Shown here: piece after piece, positions 17,931 through 27,260 of the stretch
Position numbering within the stretch: position 1 is the stretch's first letter
Layout of the letters: every line of letters begins with the position of its first letter
Assembly: GCF_037138995.1 (NCBI RefSeq)
Contig: NZ_JBAXHI010000020.1
Span: 3,138-67,137 of the forward strand
Source of the DNA: Chlorohelix sp037138995
GTDB taxonomy: Bacteria > Chloroflexota > Chloroflexia > Chloroheliales > Chloroheliaceae
DNA length: 64,000 nt
Reading direction: 5' to 3'
Position numbers and translations under genes: made by a program
The notes under the pieces: model-generated
Seen by the model: only the letters and a program-made list of their open reading frames with translations
Database searches by the model: none
Told to the model about the DNA's origin: nothing

Positions 17931-18710
17931 TTGAGCGAAGATAATATAGAGCGAATCGTAGCGCAACCCGTTAGGGGCAAAGCTGATTTGCACCTCCATA
18001 CCACTGCCAGCGATGGTATGGGAACTGTTGAAGAAATGCTTGACTACGTTGAAAATAAAACAGATCTCGATGTCATAGCTATTACTGACCACGATGAAAT
18101 AAGAGGAGCTTGGGCAGCGCGAGAACTGGCTGCTAAGAATAATTACCGCTTCAAGATAGTAATGGGGCAGGAAATTACCAGCCGTCATGGGCATATCTTG
18201 ATTTATGGCGTAGAAGAACCTTTTAAAATGTTCAAATCGTTGGAAGCAACGGTAGAATGGGCGCATGAGCGCGGAGGCGTGGTTATTATCCCTCACCCGC
18301 TCAGCTATATGACTCTCAGCGTAGGCGAAAGCCAGCTTCGCAAGCTTTTCAGCAAGCAACTGCACGTTGATGGCATAGAAATAATTAATCCCAGTATTGC
18401 GGGTTATGTGCGCCGCCACGAAGTAAAAGCCATTAATGATGAAGAATGGAATTTGGCGCAAATTGGTAGTAGCGATGCTCATTTTCCGAGACATATCGCC
18501 ACTGCTTATACTTCTTTTCCCGGCAATACTATTGAGGATTTGCTTCAAGCTATCAAAGACCGTACCACTGAGCCACATGGGCGTTATCTGACTATTAAAG
18601 AACAGTTGCAGGGCGCTGGTAAACAAAATCTGAGAAGTTTGGTTGTTCTACCCGCTGATAAAATGCGTAGAGCTATTGCTACTGTATCGCGGCGATTGCC
18701 TAATAAGTGA
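17931..18710 (+). CDS. PHP-domain metal-dependent phosphoesterase
   Basis: A 259-residue PHP-family hydrolase. The metal ligands are in place: ADLHLHTTASDG (HxH), AITDHDE, a distal Glu/His set in MGQEITSRHGHIL, VIIPHPLS and the C-terminal GSSDAHFPR. This matches the short PHP proteins that act as 5'-3' exoribonuclease/3',5'-bisphosphate nucleotidase (RNase AM, YciV type) or as uncharacterised phosphoesterases. The start is a TTG at 17931 behind AAAGGA; no ATG fits. The next gene, a glycosyltransferase, starts 25 bases downstream, so they are likely co-transcribed. This PHP/GT4 pairing hints at a role in lipid or cell-surface glycan metabolism, but that is inference. Confidence 0.85.
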   Translation: MSEDNIERIVAQPVRGKADLHLHTTASDGMGTVEEMLDYVENKTDLDVIAITDHDEIRGAWAARELAAKNNYRFKIVMGQEITSRHGHILIYGVEEPFKMFKSLEATVEWAHERGGVVIIPHPLSYMTLSVGESQLRKLFSKQLHVDGIEIINPSIAGYVRRHEVKAINDEEWNLAQIGSSDAHFPRHIATAYTSFPGNTIEDLLQAIKDRTTEPHGRYLTIKEQLQGAGKQNLRSLVVLPADKMRRAIATVSRRLPNK

Positions 18711-18735
18711 GCGAAGGCGGGAAAGAATTTAGCTA

Positions 18736-19992
18736 ATGAAGATTTGCCTTGTTTCGCCTTACGATTATACACGTGAAGGTGGCGTTAATCAGCATATAAT
18801 GTACCTTGCCGAAAATTTTCGAGCAATGGGACATTCTGCTAAAATTATTGCCCCAACTTCAGTTGACCCTGAAGAGTTTTTGCACCCTGACCCCGATGTT
18901 TATTTGGTGGGTAATGTTGTACCCATTAAGGCTAACGGCAGTGTTGCCCGTATTACTCTTTCTCTCAATCTCAGTAGCAAAATAAAGCAAATCATGCTGG
19001 ATGAGCAATTCGATGTGGTGCATGTGCATGAGCCGCTCATGCCCGCGTTGCCTCTAACCGTTCTGTTAAATTCCAAAGCAGTAAATATCGGCACTTTCCA
19101 CGCTTTTTCACAGTCGCATATCGGCTATTATTATATGCGCCCCTTCTTGCGCCCTTTTCTTAATAGGCTGGATGGGAGAATTGCTGTTTCAAAGCCTGCT
19201 CTCGAATTTATCAGCCAGTATTTCAGGGGGAATTATGAAATCATCCCCAACGGTATTGACCTCAGCCGCTTTGAAAAAGAGCATGAACCTATCCCTGAAC
19301 TGACTGACGGCAAGGTGAACATTCTTTTTGTGGGAAGGTTTAGCGAACGGCGCAAGGGTCTTAAATTCTTGTTGCGTGCCTATAATACGGTAAAGACGCA
19401 AATTCCAAATGCAAGGCTGGTAATTGTTGGTAAAGGTGAGACTAAAGGCTATCAAAATTACCTGAACCGAAACGGTATAAAAGATGTGGTCTTTACCGGC
19501 TTTGTACCGGATGAAATGTTGCCTCGCTACTATAGAAGCTGCCATGTTTTTTGCGCTCCTTCCATTGGAGGCGAGAGTTTTGGGATTATCTTGCTGGAAG
19601 CAATGGCAAGCGGTTTGCCCGTAATTGCCAGCGATATTCCCGGTTATGCCAGCGTTTTGCAACACGGGGTGCAGGGTTTGTTAATTGAGCCGCGTAACCG
19701 TGAGGCTCTTGCCTTGTCGTTGGTGCATTTGTTGGCAGATGCTGATTTAAGCAAGAAGATGGGTGAAGCCGGACGCGCCCGCGCTTTGGATTATACATGG
19801 GAAAAAGTAGCTCAGCGTGTTCTTGCCTTTTACGAACGCAGCGAAAACCGCCGCCGCGCTCGCATAAGACTCAAGCGCATTCGTAGAGCAACGCGGCGGT
19901 ATTATGGCTTTGGTTGGCTGTTAAAAAGAGGGAATCGCCCCACTTCATCTTACCCTGACGATTCTACCCCTCCAAGAGAGGCTACTGGGTAA
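18736..19992 (+). CDS. GT4-family glycosyltransferase (PimA-like)
   Basis: A 418-residue GT-B glycosyltransferase. The N-terminal acceptor domain opens with CLVSPYDYTREGGVNQH, closely like phosphatidylinositol mannosyltransferase PimA and related lipid glycosyltransferases. The C-terminal nucleotide-sugar domain shows FVGRFSERRKGLKFLLRAY and the EX7E-type motif GGESFGIILLEAMASGLPVI. The last 45 residues are very basic (RRRARIRLKRIRRATRRYY), which could hold the enzyme to the acidic membrane surface. A retaining mechanism on a GDP- or UDP-sugar is expected for family 4. It lies in an operon with the PHP gene. The exact acceptor is not determined. Confidence 0.88.
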   Translation: MKICLVSPYDYTREGGVNQHIMYLAENFRAMGHSAKIIAPTSVDPEEFLHPDPDVYLVGNVVPIKANGSVARITLSLNLSSKIKQIMLDEQFDVVHVHEPLMPALPLTVLLNSKAVNIGTFHAFSQSHIGYYYMRPFLRPFLNRLDGRIAVSKPALEFISQYFRGNYEIIPNGIDLSRFEKEHEPIPELTDGKVNILFVGRFSERRKGLKFLLRAYNTVKTQIPNARLVIVGKGETKGYQNYLNRNGIKDVVFTGFVPDEMLPRYYRSCHVFCAPSIGGESFGIILLEAMASGLPVIASDIPGYASVLQHGVQGLLIEPRNREALALSLVHLLADADLSKKMGEAGRARALDYTWEKVAQRVLAFYERSENRRRARIRLKRIRRATRRYYGFGWLLKRGNRPTSSYPDDSTPPREATG

Positions 19993-19995
19993 AAA

Positions 19996-20685
19996 TCAGA
20001 ACCAGCCTAGCGGCTTGAAAATATAAATAAACTGAAAGAGCGAAAAGAAGTAGCCAAAGATGCTACCCCAGATTACTTGCGGGAGGGTATGCGCCTTTAG
20101 ATAGACCCGTGTCCAACCTACCATCGGGAAGAGGAAAAAGAGAGGCGCTATAATTCCACCGCTAGTTATAGTCAAGATAGCTAAGGGCGAACCCACCCCT
20201 GTCATATGCACGCTGATTTTCCAGAAGAAATTAATCAGCAATACAATTATAAGATTGACAGTGTAGCAGGTTGCCAAAGCGGTAACATAACCGTTACCGT
20301 AGAAACCTAACAAAAATAGCACGCCTACCAAGTAAGAGGCGATAGTTAGAATAAATGGAATAGTACGTTGGCTACGAATAGGAATGTGAATGTTGTTTAC
20401 CTTGTGGCTAACCCGCAGCGTTAGCACTACAAATATCGGAATTGTGACTCCAAAGGTAATTGCCAAAAACTGACCAAGCCAGTAATTTTCGGGTGGGATG
20501 TGTTTTTCAGTATCATACAAGCCTAGAATCAAGTACGTGGGTATAGCAATAATAGGCGGCGCAGTAAAATTTGTAATATTCTGCGCCACCCAAGTAAGAA
20601 TGCCGGTATTATCTTTTAGCGGCGCCTTATTTTTCAGTCGAGTTTCACCCGGCATGCTTGCTTTTTTCTCAGAAACTTCGCTCAA
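19996..20685 (-). CDS. PAP2-related integral membrane protein
   Basis: A protein of up to 229 residues with five to six hydrophobic helices. A late segment, KISVHMTGVGSPLAILTITSG, followed by GWTRVYLKAHTLPQVIWG, resembles motifs 1 to 3 of PAP2 lipid phosphatases (K...R, SGH, SR...H...D). Here the central SGH is not clear and the final Asp is Gln, so activity is doubtful. The frame begins with TTG at 20685, overlapping the end of the prenyl synthase gene by 17 bases; ATG at 20655 would leave a gap of 13 bases. The two genes are surely coupled, which suggests a prenyl-phosphate or prenyl-lipid role. Confidence 0.6.
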   Translation of the reverse strand: MSEVSEKKASMPGETRLKNKAPLKDNTGILTWVAQNITNFTAPPIIAIPTYLILGLYDTEKHIPPENYWLGQFLAITFGVTIPIFVVLTLRVSHKVNNIHIPIRSQRTIPFILTIASYLVGVLFLLGFYGNGYVTALATCYTVNLIIVLLINFFWKISVHMTGVGSPLAILTITSGGIIAPLFFLFPMVGWTRVYLKAHTLPQVIWGSIFGYFFSLFQFIYIFKPLGWF

Positions 20686-21751
20686 CTAGGAAAGCGCATA
20701 AATCGTGCAGTTGTTTTAAGGGCGGATTCTTTTCAATAGAATCGGGCATTGCTTCTGACAAGGCTGTTTCCGCTTCTGCCCGCAATTTATCTGCCTGATT
20801 TTGCGAAAAGTCTTTCGCGCCGCATCGCTCAAAAGCATCCATAATAAATTGTTCTTCGGACGGATTCACAGGGTTAGTGCGATGGTAAATCTCAAGCAAT
20901 TGCTCATGGTCTGAACCTGTAGCATGGGTCAAGGCATATATAACAGGCAGGCTTTTCTTGCGCCGTCTAATGTCGCTGCCGCTAGGTTTGCCCGTTTCGC
21001 TGGAAAGCCCCCAGATACCCAGAATATCATCTCTAATCTGAAAAGCCAACCCGATTTTCAAGCCGAAAGTGGCGAGGTTATGCACTACGCTTTCATCCAG
21101 CGGTTCTGGTAACCCGGAGATAGCGGCACACTCAAGAGCGCAACTGAAAATAGCGGCGGTTTTGCCGCCAATCATATCAATATACATTTCTGGCGTTACT
21201 TCAAGCGTATCCTCGAAGCTCATGTCTTTGTGCTGACCCAACGCTAACTTGACGGACATATCAGATATTGATTCCGCTATTCGCAAGGTGCGTTCTTGGG
21301 TTAGCCCCTTATTAGCGGCGCGATATAGCCGCCGGAAAGCCAACACATGCAAGCAATCGCCCACATTTATCGCTTTGGGTTTGCCCCAGAGCGCCCAAAT
21401 GGTAGGACGACCGCGCCGCTCTATGTCATCGTCTTCTATGTCATCATGAATCAGGCTGTAATTATGAATCATTTCGAGGCAAGCTGCCGCGGGAAGGGCG
21501 GGCGCAAGCGGTGCGTCAAAGCCCATAGGATGGCACGCTTGATAGGCAAGAAGGTACATTACAGGGCGCAATTTTTTGCCGCTATTGCCGCCCACTACCT
21601 CTTTGAAATCCTCGTCAACCCAACCAAATTGGTAACTAATCGCGCCACGCATAAATTCGTCAAGCTTTATAGCTAACTCATCTTTGATTTCAGCGTCTAT
21701 TGCGGCGGCATAGCGGGTTAATGCTTTGGTAAATTCTTGATTTTGGCTCAT
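20669..21751 (-). CDS. Trans-isoprenyl diphosphate synthase (GGPP/polyprenyl type)
   Basis: A 360-residue all-alpha prenyltransferase that extends allylic diphosphates with isopentenyl diphosphate. The first Asp-rich motif is in LIHDDIEDDDIERRGRPTIW and the second is QIRDDILGIWG; KPSGSDIRRRKKSLPVIYAL follows as in the family. The length and the FARM region (AACLEMIHNYSLIHDDIEDD) fit a GGPP-like short-to-medium chain enzyme. Products in a phototroph could feed bacteriochlorophyll tails, carotenoids or quinones. It is located between purH, upstream by 9 bases on the same strand, and the PAP2-like gene, so purH, this gene and the PAP2-like gene probably form one transcript. Confidence 0.88.
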   Translation of the reverse strand: MSQNQEFTKALTRYAAAIDAEIKDELAIKLDEFMRGAISYQFGWVDEDFKEVVGGNSGKKLRPVMYLLAYQACHPMGFDAPLAPALPAAACLEMIHNYSLIHDDIEDDDIERRGRPTIWALWGKPKAINVGDCLHVLAFRRLYRAANKGLTQERTLRIAESISDMSVKLALGQHKDMSFEDTLEVTPEMYIDMIGGKTAAIFSCALECAAISGLPEPLDESVVHNLATFGLKIGLAFQIRDDILGIWGLSSETGKPSGSDIRRRKKSLPVIYALTHATGSDHEQLLEIYHRTNPVNPSEEQFIMDAFERCGAKDFSQNQADKLRAEAETALSEAMPDSIEKNPPLKQLHDLCAFLVERSF

Positions 21752-21760
21752 ATTTATTTT

Positions 21761-23332
21761 CTAGTGTTTGAAATGACGTTGTCCGGTAAAAATCATTGCA
21801 AGGTTATGTTTCTGCGCTACTTCGATTACATCTTGGTCACTGATTGAGCCGCCGGGTTGTATAATGGCTGTGACCCCACCATACGCAGCGGTTTCCACCC
21901 CATCCACTTTAGGGAAATAGGCATCGCTGGCAAGTACGCAGCCATTGGCGCGAGAACCTGCTTTTGAAAGAGCAATTTTAACCGAATCTACCCGGCTAGG
22001 TTGCCCCGCTCCCATTCCAATGATAGCATGGTTTTTAGCCAGTACGATAGCATTAGATTTAACGTGTTTGACGGCACGCCACGCGAATTGTAGGTTTGTT
22101 ATTTCCTCAAGAGTTGGCTCACGTCCGGTCATAACCTGCATTGGAATATCGCGTTCAGCTAACACATCGCGGGTTTGGGCGAGGAAGCCGCCTAACACTG
22201 GGCGCAATTCCAAATTCATCACTATTTGATCCAAACCTACGGTTAAGTCTCCCGTTTCCAGAAGGCGCAAATTTTTGCGTTTCTTGAAAATTTCAAGAGC
22301 TTCCGGCGTAAAACCCGGCGCAACTACTACCTCGAAGAATGACGCTGAAATAGAACTGGCTAGTTCGGCGGTTATGGTGCGATTTACACCGATAATACCC
22401 CCATAGGCTGAGATGGCATCTCCCGCCAAAGCCAATTCATAGGCGGTTTGCAGATTGGAATTGCTGGCTAATCCGCATGGGTTACTATGCTTAACTACGG
22501 TAACGGTGGGTGCGGAGAAATCGCGCACAATTTCGAGCGCGGCATCCGCATCGAGGATATTATTATAGGATAACTCTTTGCCCTGTAATTGTTTGGCGGT
22601 AGCGATGCTGGTAAATTTCTGATCCCCGCTACTGCGCCACCCATAAAAAGCCGCTATCTGATGCGGATTTTCCCCATAGCGCAAATCTTGAACCTTTTCG
22701 AGCGCGACAGTCATACGTTCTGGGAAGTGTTCCGTTTTGGTGCGTAAATATTGGGCAATATAGGTATCGTAAGAAGCGGTGTGTTGGAAGGCTTTAGCAG
22801 CAAGCTTCTGGCGAAAATCATTATCGGCAATGCCTTCTTGCGGTGGCTCAGCCAACGCGGTTATTACTTCTTTGTAGTCATCCGGGCTTACCACAACCAG
22901 TACATTCTGGAAGTTTTTAGCGGCGGCGCGTAGTAAGGCAACCCCACCAATATCTATATCTTCCAAAGCAAGGTCAAGGGTTGTGTCCGGTTTGGCTACA
23001 GTCGAGGAGAAGGGGTAAAGATTTACCACCACCAAATCAATCAAGGAGATGTGATGTTCGGAAAGGTCAGAGAGGTGTTCAGCCTTGTCACGCTTTGCGA
23101 GGATGCCTCCGTGAATGCCGGGGTGCAGGGTTTTAACCCGCCCTTCCAGAATTTCAGGAAAATTGGTTAATTCGGTTATTGAATGAACCTCTACTTCTGA
23201 ATCGGCTAGTACATTCTTGGTACCGCCGGTAGAGTATATTTCGAAACCAGCCGCTACTAGCCCTCTAGCAAACTCAACTATACCGGTTTTATCTGATACA
23301 CTGATAAGTGCGCGACCGCGCTTTTCTGGCAT
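21761..23332 (-). CDS. purH: Bifunctional AICAR formyltransferase/IMP cyclohydrolase
   Basis: Performs the last two steps of purine synthesis: formylation of AICAR with 10-formyl-THF, then ring closure to IMP. The 523 residues include the N-terminal MGS-like cyclohydrolase domain (ALISVSDKTGIVEFARGL, GRVKTLHPGIHGGIL) and the C-terminal transformylase domain with its KHSNPCG and AWRAVKHVKSNAIVLAKN motifs. Lys-His in KHSNPCG are the catalytic residues of the transformylase. ATG at 23332 is preceded by AGGGAGGG at eight bases; a TTG two codons upstream is less likely. It heads a probable three-gene transcript with the prenyl synthase and the PAP2-like gene. Confidence 0.97.
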   Translation of the reverse strand: MPEKRGRALISVSDKTGIVEFARGLVAAGFEIYSTGGTKNVLADSEVEVHSITELTNFPEILEGRVKTLHPGIHGGILAKRDKAEHLSDLSEHHISLIDLVVVNLYPFSSTVAKPDTTLDLALEDIDIGGVALLRAAAKNFQNVLVVVSPDDYKEVITALAEPPQEGIADNDFRQKLAAKAFQHTASYDTYIAQYLRTKTEHFPERMTVALEKVQDLRYGENPHQIAAFYGWRSSGDQKFTSIATAKQLQGKELSYNNILDADAALEIVRDFSAPTVTVVKHSNPCGLASNSNLQTAYELALAGDAISAYGGIIGVNRTITAELASSISASFFEVVVAPGFTPEALEIFKKRKNLRLLETGDLTVGLDQIVMNLELRPVLGGFLAQTRDVLAERDIPMQVMTGREPTLEEITNLQFAWRAVKHVKSNAIVLAKNHAIIGMGAGQPSRVDSVKIALSKAGSRANGCVLASDAYFPKVDGVETAAYGGVTAIIQPGGSISDQDVIEVAQKHNLAMIFTGQRHFKH

Positions 23333-23548
23333 TTTCAAAGCCCTCCCTGTTTGCCTGATTACCCCTCTAAGCTAATTTTCTCAATGTTGATTCTATTATC
23401 AGAGAGTATCAGAAGCAAGGTATTTTAGCAACTAATCAGGCTACAAACACTGCCGAAATCCAATGAATTATTGCAATGGCTAATTCATTCCATAATGAAA
23501 CACTATTGTGTATAGCCTTTTGGAAGTCGCAAAGAAAAACATATTGAA

Positions 23549-23577
23549 TTGAATCGGTAATAGGTATAGGTTATAAT
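23549..23577 (+). promoter_or_regulatory. Candidate sigma-70 promoter of gltA-serS
   Basis: TTGAAT (23549-23554), a 17-base spacer and a consensus TATAAT (23572-23577). It lies in the 360-base gap before gltA; the rest of the gap is AT-rich and holds no gene. The leader would be about 110 bases. Confidence 0.6.
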
Positions 23578-23692
23578 GAATGTGAAGCACATTAGACCTT
23601 AATTAAAATATTTAGACTATTCAATGAAGAATACCCTCTTGTGGAGTATTGTTCTAAGCAATTTAGCTCATATATGAGGAAGGAAAAAGCCA

Positions 23693-24862
23693 ATGTCGGT
23701 TGAAAAAGTGGAAGCAGCCGGAGACCCCAAGGCTGAAGAGGGTAAAGTCGAAAAAGGTCTAGAGGGTGTTGTTGCTCTCGAAAGCTCTATAAGTTCGATA
23801 ATTGGCAGCACTCTAACCTATCGCGGCATTGAAATTGATGAACTGGCTGAAAAAGCTACGTTTGAAGAAGTAATTTATCTATTATGGTTTGGCAAATTGC
23901 CCAATCGCGCCGAACTGGATGAATTAGATGCCCGTCTGCGTGAAAATTCAGAATTGCCCGAACCGGTATATCAACTTATAAAAAGTTTCCCCAAAGACAT
24001 TATTCCGATGGACGGGTTGCGCTCGGCTGTTTCGGTGCTAGGGCATTATGACCCAGATGCAGCGGCAAAACCGGATGACCCGGAAGCCAACCTGCGAAAA
24101 GCTATTCGCATGACCGCTGCTTTCCCGATTCTTGTCACCGCTATTGAGCGTGCTAAAAATGGGCTGGAGCCGATTAAGCCGCGCAAGGATTTAAGTATCG
24201 CCGGAAATTTCGTGTATATGCTTGATGGGGTAGAGCCTGACCGGATTGCAATTCGCGCTATTGATACTGCCTTGGTTCTACACGCCGACCATGAGTTGAA
24301 CGCCAGCACTTTCTCTGCTCGCGGCACTGTATCAACTCTTTCCGATATTCATAGTGCGATTGTAAGCGCAATTGGTACCCTGAAGGGTCCTTTGCATGGT
24401 GGCGCGAACGAGGCAGTTATGAAGATGTTGCTGAAAATTGACGATGTAAGCAAAGCCGAGCAGTGGATTAAGGATGCGATTGCCCATAAGGAAAAGATAA
24501 TGGGCTTCGGTCATCGCGTGTATAAAAATGGTGACCCTCGCGCTAAGCACCTGCGTAAAATGAGCGAAGAATTGGGTAAGCTAAAGGGTGAGACGCGCTG
24601 GTATGAAATGTCCATCATCATTGATGACTACGTTTCACACGAAAAAGGCTTGTTACCCAATGTTGACTTCTATTCCGCCAGCCTTTACTATGTGCTTGGC
24701 ATTCCAATAGAAGCTTTTACCCCTGTGTTTGCTTGTAGCCGTATATCAGGGTGGATTGCCCATTGTTTTGAACAATATGCTGACAATCGTTTGATTCGCC
24801 CGCGAGCGCATTACAACGGGCCCATCAATCAGCACTATATCCCCATTGAAGAAAGGGTGTAA
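23693..24862 (+). CDS. gltA: Citrate synthase
   Basis: Condenses acetyl-CoA and oxaloacetate into citrate at the entry of the TCA cycle. At 389 residues it is the short Gram-positive/archaeal dimeric type rather than the NADH-regulated hexamer. The catalytic triad is visible: His in KGPLHGGANEAVMKML, His in GFGHRVYKNGDPRAK and Asp in NVDFYSASLYYVLGIP. A 25-residue charged N-terminal extension precedes the usual GLEGVVALESSIS start of the fold. ATG at 23693 follows GAGGAAGG. The stop codon shares one base with the start codon of serS, so the pair is translationally coupled. 2-Methylcitrate synthase is a less likely alternative. Confidence 0.94.
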   Translation: MSVEKVEAAGDPKAEEGKVEKGLEGVVALESSISSIIGSTLTYRGIEIDELAEKATFEEVIYLLWFGKLPNRAELDELDARLRENSELPEPVYQLIKSFPKDIIPMDGLRSAVSVLGHYDPDAAAKPDDPEANLRKAIRMTAAFPILVTAIERAKNGLEPIKPRKDLSIAGNFVYMLDGVEPDRIAIRAIDTALVLHADHELNASTFSARGTVSTLSDIHSAIVSAIGTLKGPLHGGANEAVMKMLLKIDDVSKAEQWIKDAIAHKEKIMGFGHRVYKNGDPRAKHLRKMSEELGKLKGETRWYEMSIIIDDYVSHEKGLLPNVDFYSASLYYVLGIPIEAFTPVFACSRISGWIAHCFEQYADNRLIRPRAHYNGPINQHYIPIEERV

Positions 24863-26127
24863 TGCTCGACCTAAAATTAATAAGGGAAAATCCAGAGGTA
24901 GTTCGTAGGGCTATTGAGGTTAAGCACGTTGATTTAAATCTGGATGAATTGCTGGAAGCTGATCGTTACTCCCTTGACCTTGAAAAGAAAATAATGGCGT
25001 TGAACACCGAGTCCAACGCCAATGCTAAAAAATTCGGTAAAGCTACTCCTGAAGAAAGAGAAGCTTTAAAAGAGCGGGGTCGTGACATCAACGCTGAAAT
25101 CACTGCGTTAACGCCACAACTACAGGAAGCACGTGACCGTTTAGCGGCATTGATGCTGGAAGTACCCAATATACCAGCAGAGTTTGCGCCCATCGGTGAA
25201 AGCGAAGATGATAACGTTGTTATCAAAAGCTGGGGAGAGCCTCGCCATTTTGATTTTCCACCCCTCGACCATGTGCAGATACTAGAAAATCACAAATGGG
25301 CTGATTTTCAGCGCATCGCTGCGGTGTCCGGTAGTCGAAGTTATTCGTTACGGAATGAGGCGGTGTTACTTGAGTTTGCCTTGTTGCGGTTTGCCCTTGA
25401 GAAAATGATGGCAAAGGGCTTTACTTTAGCCAGTGTTCCTTCGATGGCGCGTGAGTACACTTTTATGGGGCAGGGAATGTTTCCTAAAGCTCGCGACCAA
25501 GTTTATTCTGTCCCTGAAGATGATATTTATCTAGCGGGAACCTCTGAGGTCGCGCTTAATAGCTTGCACAAGGATGAAATTCTAAGCGAAAGTGAGCTAC
25601 CCATCCTTTATGGGGGTTTCTCTGCTTGTTTCAGGCGGGAAGCGGGTAGTAGCGGGCGCGATGTTCGCGGGCTTATCCGGGTGCATCAGTTTAACAAGGT
25701 AGAGCAATATGTCTTATGCAAAAATGACTCGGAAGAGTCGGCGGCATGGCATCAGAAATTGCTCAACACTTCTGAAGAGATTTTGCAAGCGTTGGAGTTG
25801 CCCTATCAGGTCGTAGAATGTTGCACCGGAGATATGGGGCTTGGCAAGTTTCGGATGAATGACATCAATTCGTGGGTACCAAGTGAGGGCAAATATCGAG
25901 AAACGCATAGCTGCTCGTCTCTGCACGATTGGCAAGCGCGGCGAACTAACTTGCGCTATCGAGGAGAGGATGGCAAGGTACGGTTCGCCCATACTCTAAA
26001 TAATACTGCGCTGGCGACACCGCGTATCATGGTTCCGTTCTTGGAGAATCATCAGCAGGCAGATGGCTCGATTAGCCTTCCGGCGGCATTACAGCCTTAT
26101 ATGGGTGGGTTGCAAAAGCTAGGTTAA
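24862..26127 (+). CDS. serS: Seryl-tRNA synthetase
   Basis: Class II aminoacyl-tRNA synthetase charging tRNA-Ser and tRNA-Sec. It has 421 residues, normal for the bacterial type. The N-terminal long coiled-coil arm spans about residues 27-100, and the catalytic core shows motif 2 in CFRREAGSSGRDVRGLIRVH and motif 3 as NNTALATPRIMVPFLENHQ. The start codon ATG overlaps the last base of the gltA stop codon (TAATG). Coupling of these two genes is not a common arrangement. A strong terminator lies 35 bases downstream. Confidence 0.97.
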   Translation: MLDLKLIRENPEVVRRAIEVKHVDLNLDELLEADRYSLDLEKKIMALNTESNANAKKFGKATPEEREALKERGRDINAEITALTPQLQEARDRLAALMLEVPNIPAEFAPIGESEDDNVVIKSWGEPRHFDFPPLDHVQILENHKWADFQRIAAVSGSRSYSLRNEAVLLEFALLRFALEKMMAKGFTLASVPSMAREYTFMGQGMFPKARDQVYSVPEDDIYLAGTSEVALNSLHKDEILSESELPILYGGFSACFRREAGSSGRDVRGLIRVHQFNKVEQYVLCKNDSEESAAWHQKLLNTSEEILQALELPYQVVECCTGDMGLGKFRMNDINSWVPSEGKYRETHSCSSLHDWQARRTNLRYRGEDGKVRFAHTLNNTALATPRIMVPFLENHQQADGSISLPAALQPYMGGLQKLG

Positions 26128-26160
26128 GCCTAAAACTTGGTAAATAAAATAAGTAGTAAC

Positions 26161-26197
26161 AAAAACGGCGCTACCCCTTAAAGTAACGCCGTTTTTG
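26161..26197 (+). terminator. Bidirectional terminator after serS
   Basis: AAAAACGGCG...TAC and GTA...CGCCGTTTTT arms around CCCCTTAAA. The symmetric A and T runs allow termination of serS (+) and of the CpXC gene (-). Confidence 0.9.
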
Positions 26198-26201
26198 AGT
26201 C

Positions 26202-26903
26202 TTAGTTGGAAGCCATAAAGACTTCTATTTCATTCATTATTTTATTCAAGGCTTGGAGCGCATCCGGTTGGATAGCCCGCGCCTGCTCTGTCACTATCCC
26301 GATTAATTGCACGAGCATATCGTCAACAATCGTTTGGTTGTTTCGCAGCATAGTTATTCGGCTGAGGCTATCCGAAACTGAAACTTGCAAGAGGTCCTGC
26401 AACAAAGCCTGTCGTGCATGAATCTCGCGCATCTCCTCTTCGGTTAGTTCATCCTCCTCGTCTCCGTCCTCGTCTTCCTCTTCTTCGTCATACTCGTAAT
26501 CTTCAAGGCTTTCGCCACGGGCTGCCATAACCAAAGCCATTGGGTCATCGGTGACGATTGGCTCAAACATATAATCAGCCTGTTCTTCTTCCGGTACGCT
26601 TGCCAAAAATTCTTCCAGAATAGGACCAATCATTGAGCTGATGGTTTCTTCGTCCATTTCTTCGGCATTTGGGACGAATGCCAGCACCATTTCACGTTCC
26701 GATTCGTGCAGAACAAGTGGTACAGGTATAAAACCCGATGCGCTGCATTTGGGGCAATGTGCAATGTTAATACTGCCTTCTTTTAACGCGCCAAAGGCAT
26801 CTGCATCGGCTTCATCTGCGGAGTCAATAACAGTATAACCACTTGCTTGGAAAGCTGTACCACACTCGGGGCAGGTTATTTCAAGGTCAAGCACTTTCGA
26901 CAT
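26202..26903 (-). CDS. CpXC domain protein
   Basis: A 233-residue protein beginning with a zinc-ribbon type CpXC domain: ITCPECGTAFQ (CPxC) and, about 40 residues later, IAHCPKCSASGF. The remaining part of the domain (PVPLVLHESEREMVLAFVPN) is typical of CpXC proteins, which are widespread in Chloroflexota, Actinobacteria and Firmicutes with no known function. Residues 135-155 form a very acidic stretch rich in Glu and Asp, and the last 80 residues are helical. ATG at 26903 has no strong ribosome-binding site. It may be a metal-binding or protein-contact factor; nothing nearby gives a function. Confidence 0.75.
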   Translation of the reverse strand: MSKVLDLEITCPECGTAFQASGYTVIDSADEADADAFGALKEGSINIAHCPKCSASGFIPVPLVLHESEREMVLAFVPNAEEMDEETISSMIGPILEEFLASVPEEEQADYMFEPIVTDDPMALVMAARGESLEDYEYDEEEEDEDGDEEDELTEEEMREIHARQALLQDLLQVSVSDSLSRITMLRNNQTIVDDMLVQLIGIVTEQARAIQPDALQALNKIMNEIEVFMASN

Positions 26904-27260
26904 AAGATAGTCTCACTTTCTATGATAATGCCCCAAAAGAAACCCGGCAACTGACAATGAGCAGCCACCGGCGCAATTGGCATCGTCAACATTATAAGAT
27001 TTATAAGAATATATGTCTAGAAAAATACACCTAGAAACAGGGCGGTTGCAAGAATGGCATTGCTCTCGATGGGTGGCGAAACTAATTATTTGATAAAACG
27101 TCGGTGTGATAATAATCTAATTCACAAAGTAGAAAAATTTCAAATATCCTATATAATCGAACTCATATTATGACTGGGCATGTCAGATAAACACCTCGAT
27201 GCTGCGGTGACCAAACCCTAGAAGAACGCAAATTTAGATAAGCTGAGGAGGAATGGACGA
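26904..27260. other. Intergenic region between divergent genes
   Basis: 357 bases without a gene. A fragment of the mosaic repeat family (GGCATTGCTCTCGATGGGTGGCG-like, two pieces) is at 27053-27075. An AT-rich stretch at 27100-27175 contains a TATAAT at 27152-27157 and probably drives pfkA, although no good -35 box was found. A GAGGAGGAA ribosome-binding site sits just before pfkA. Confidence 0.5.
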
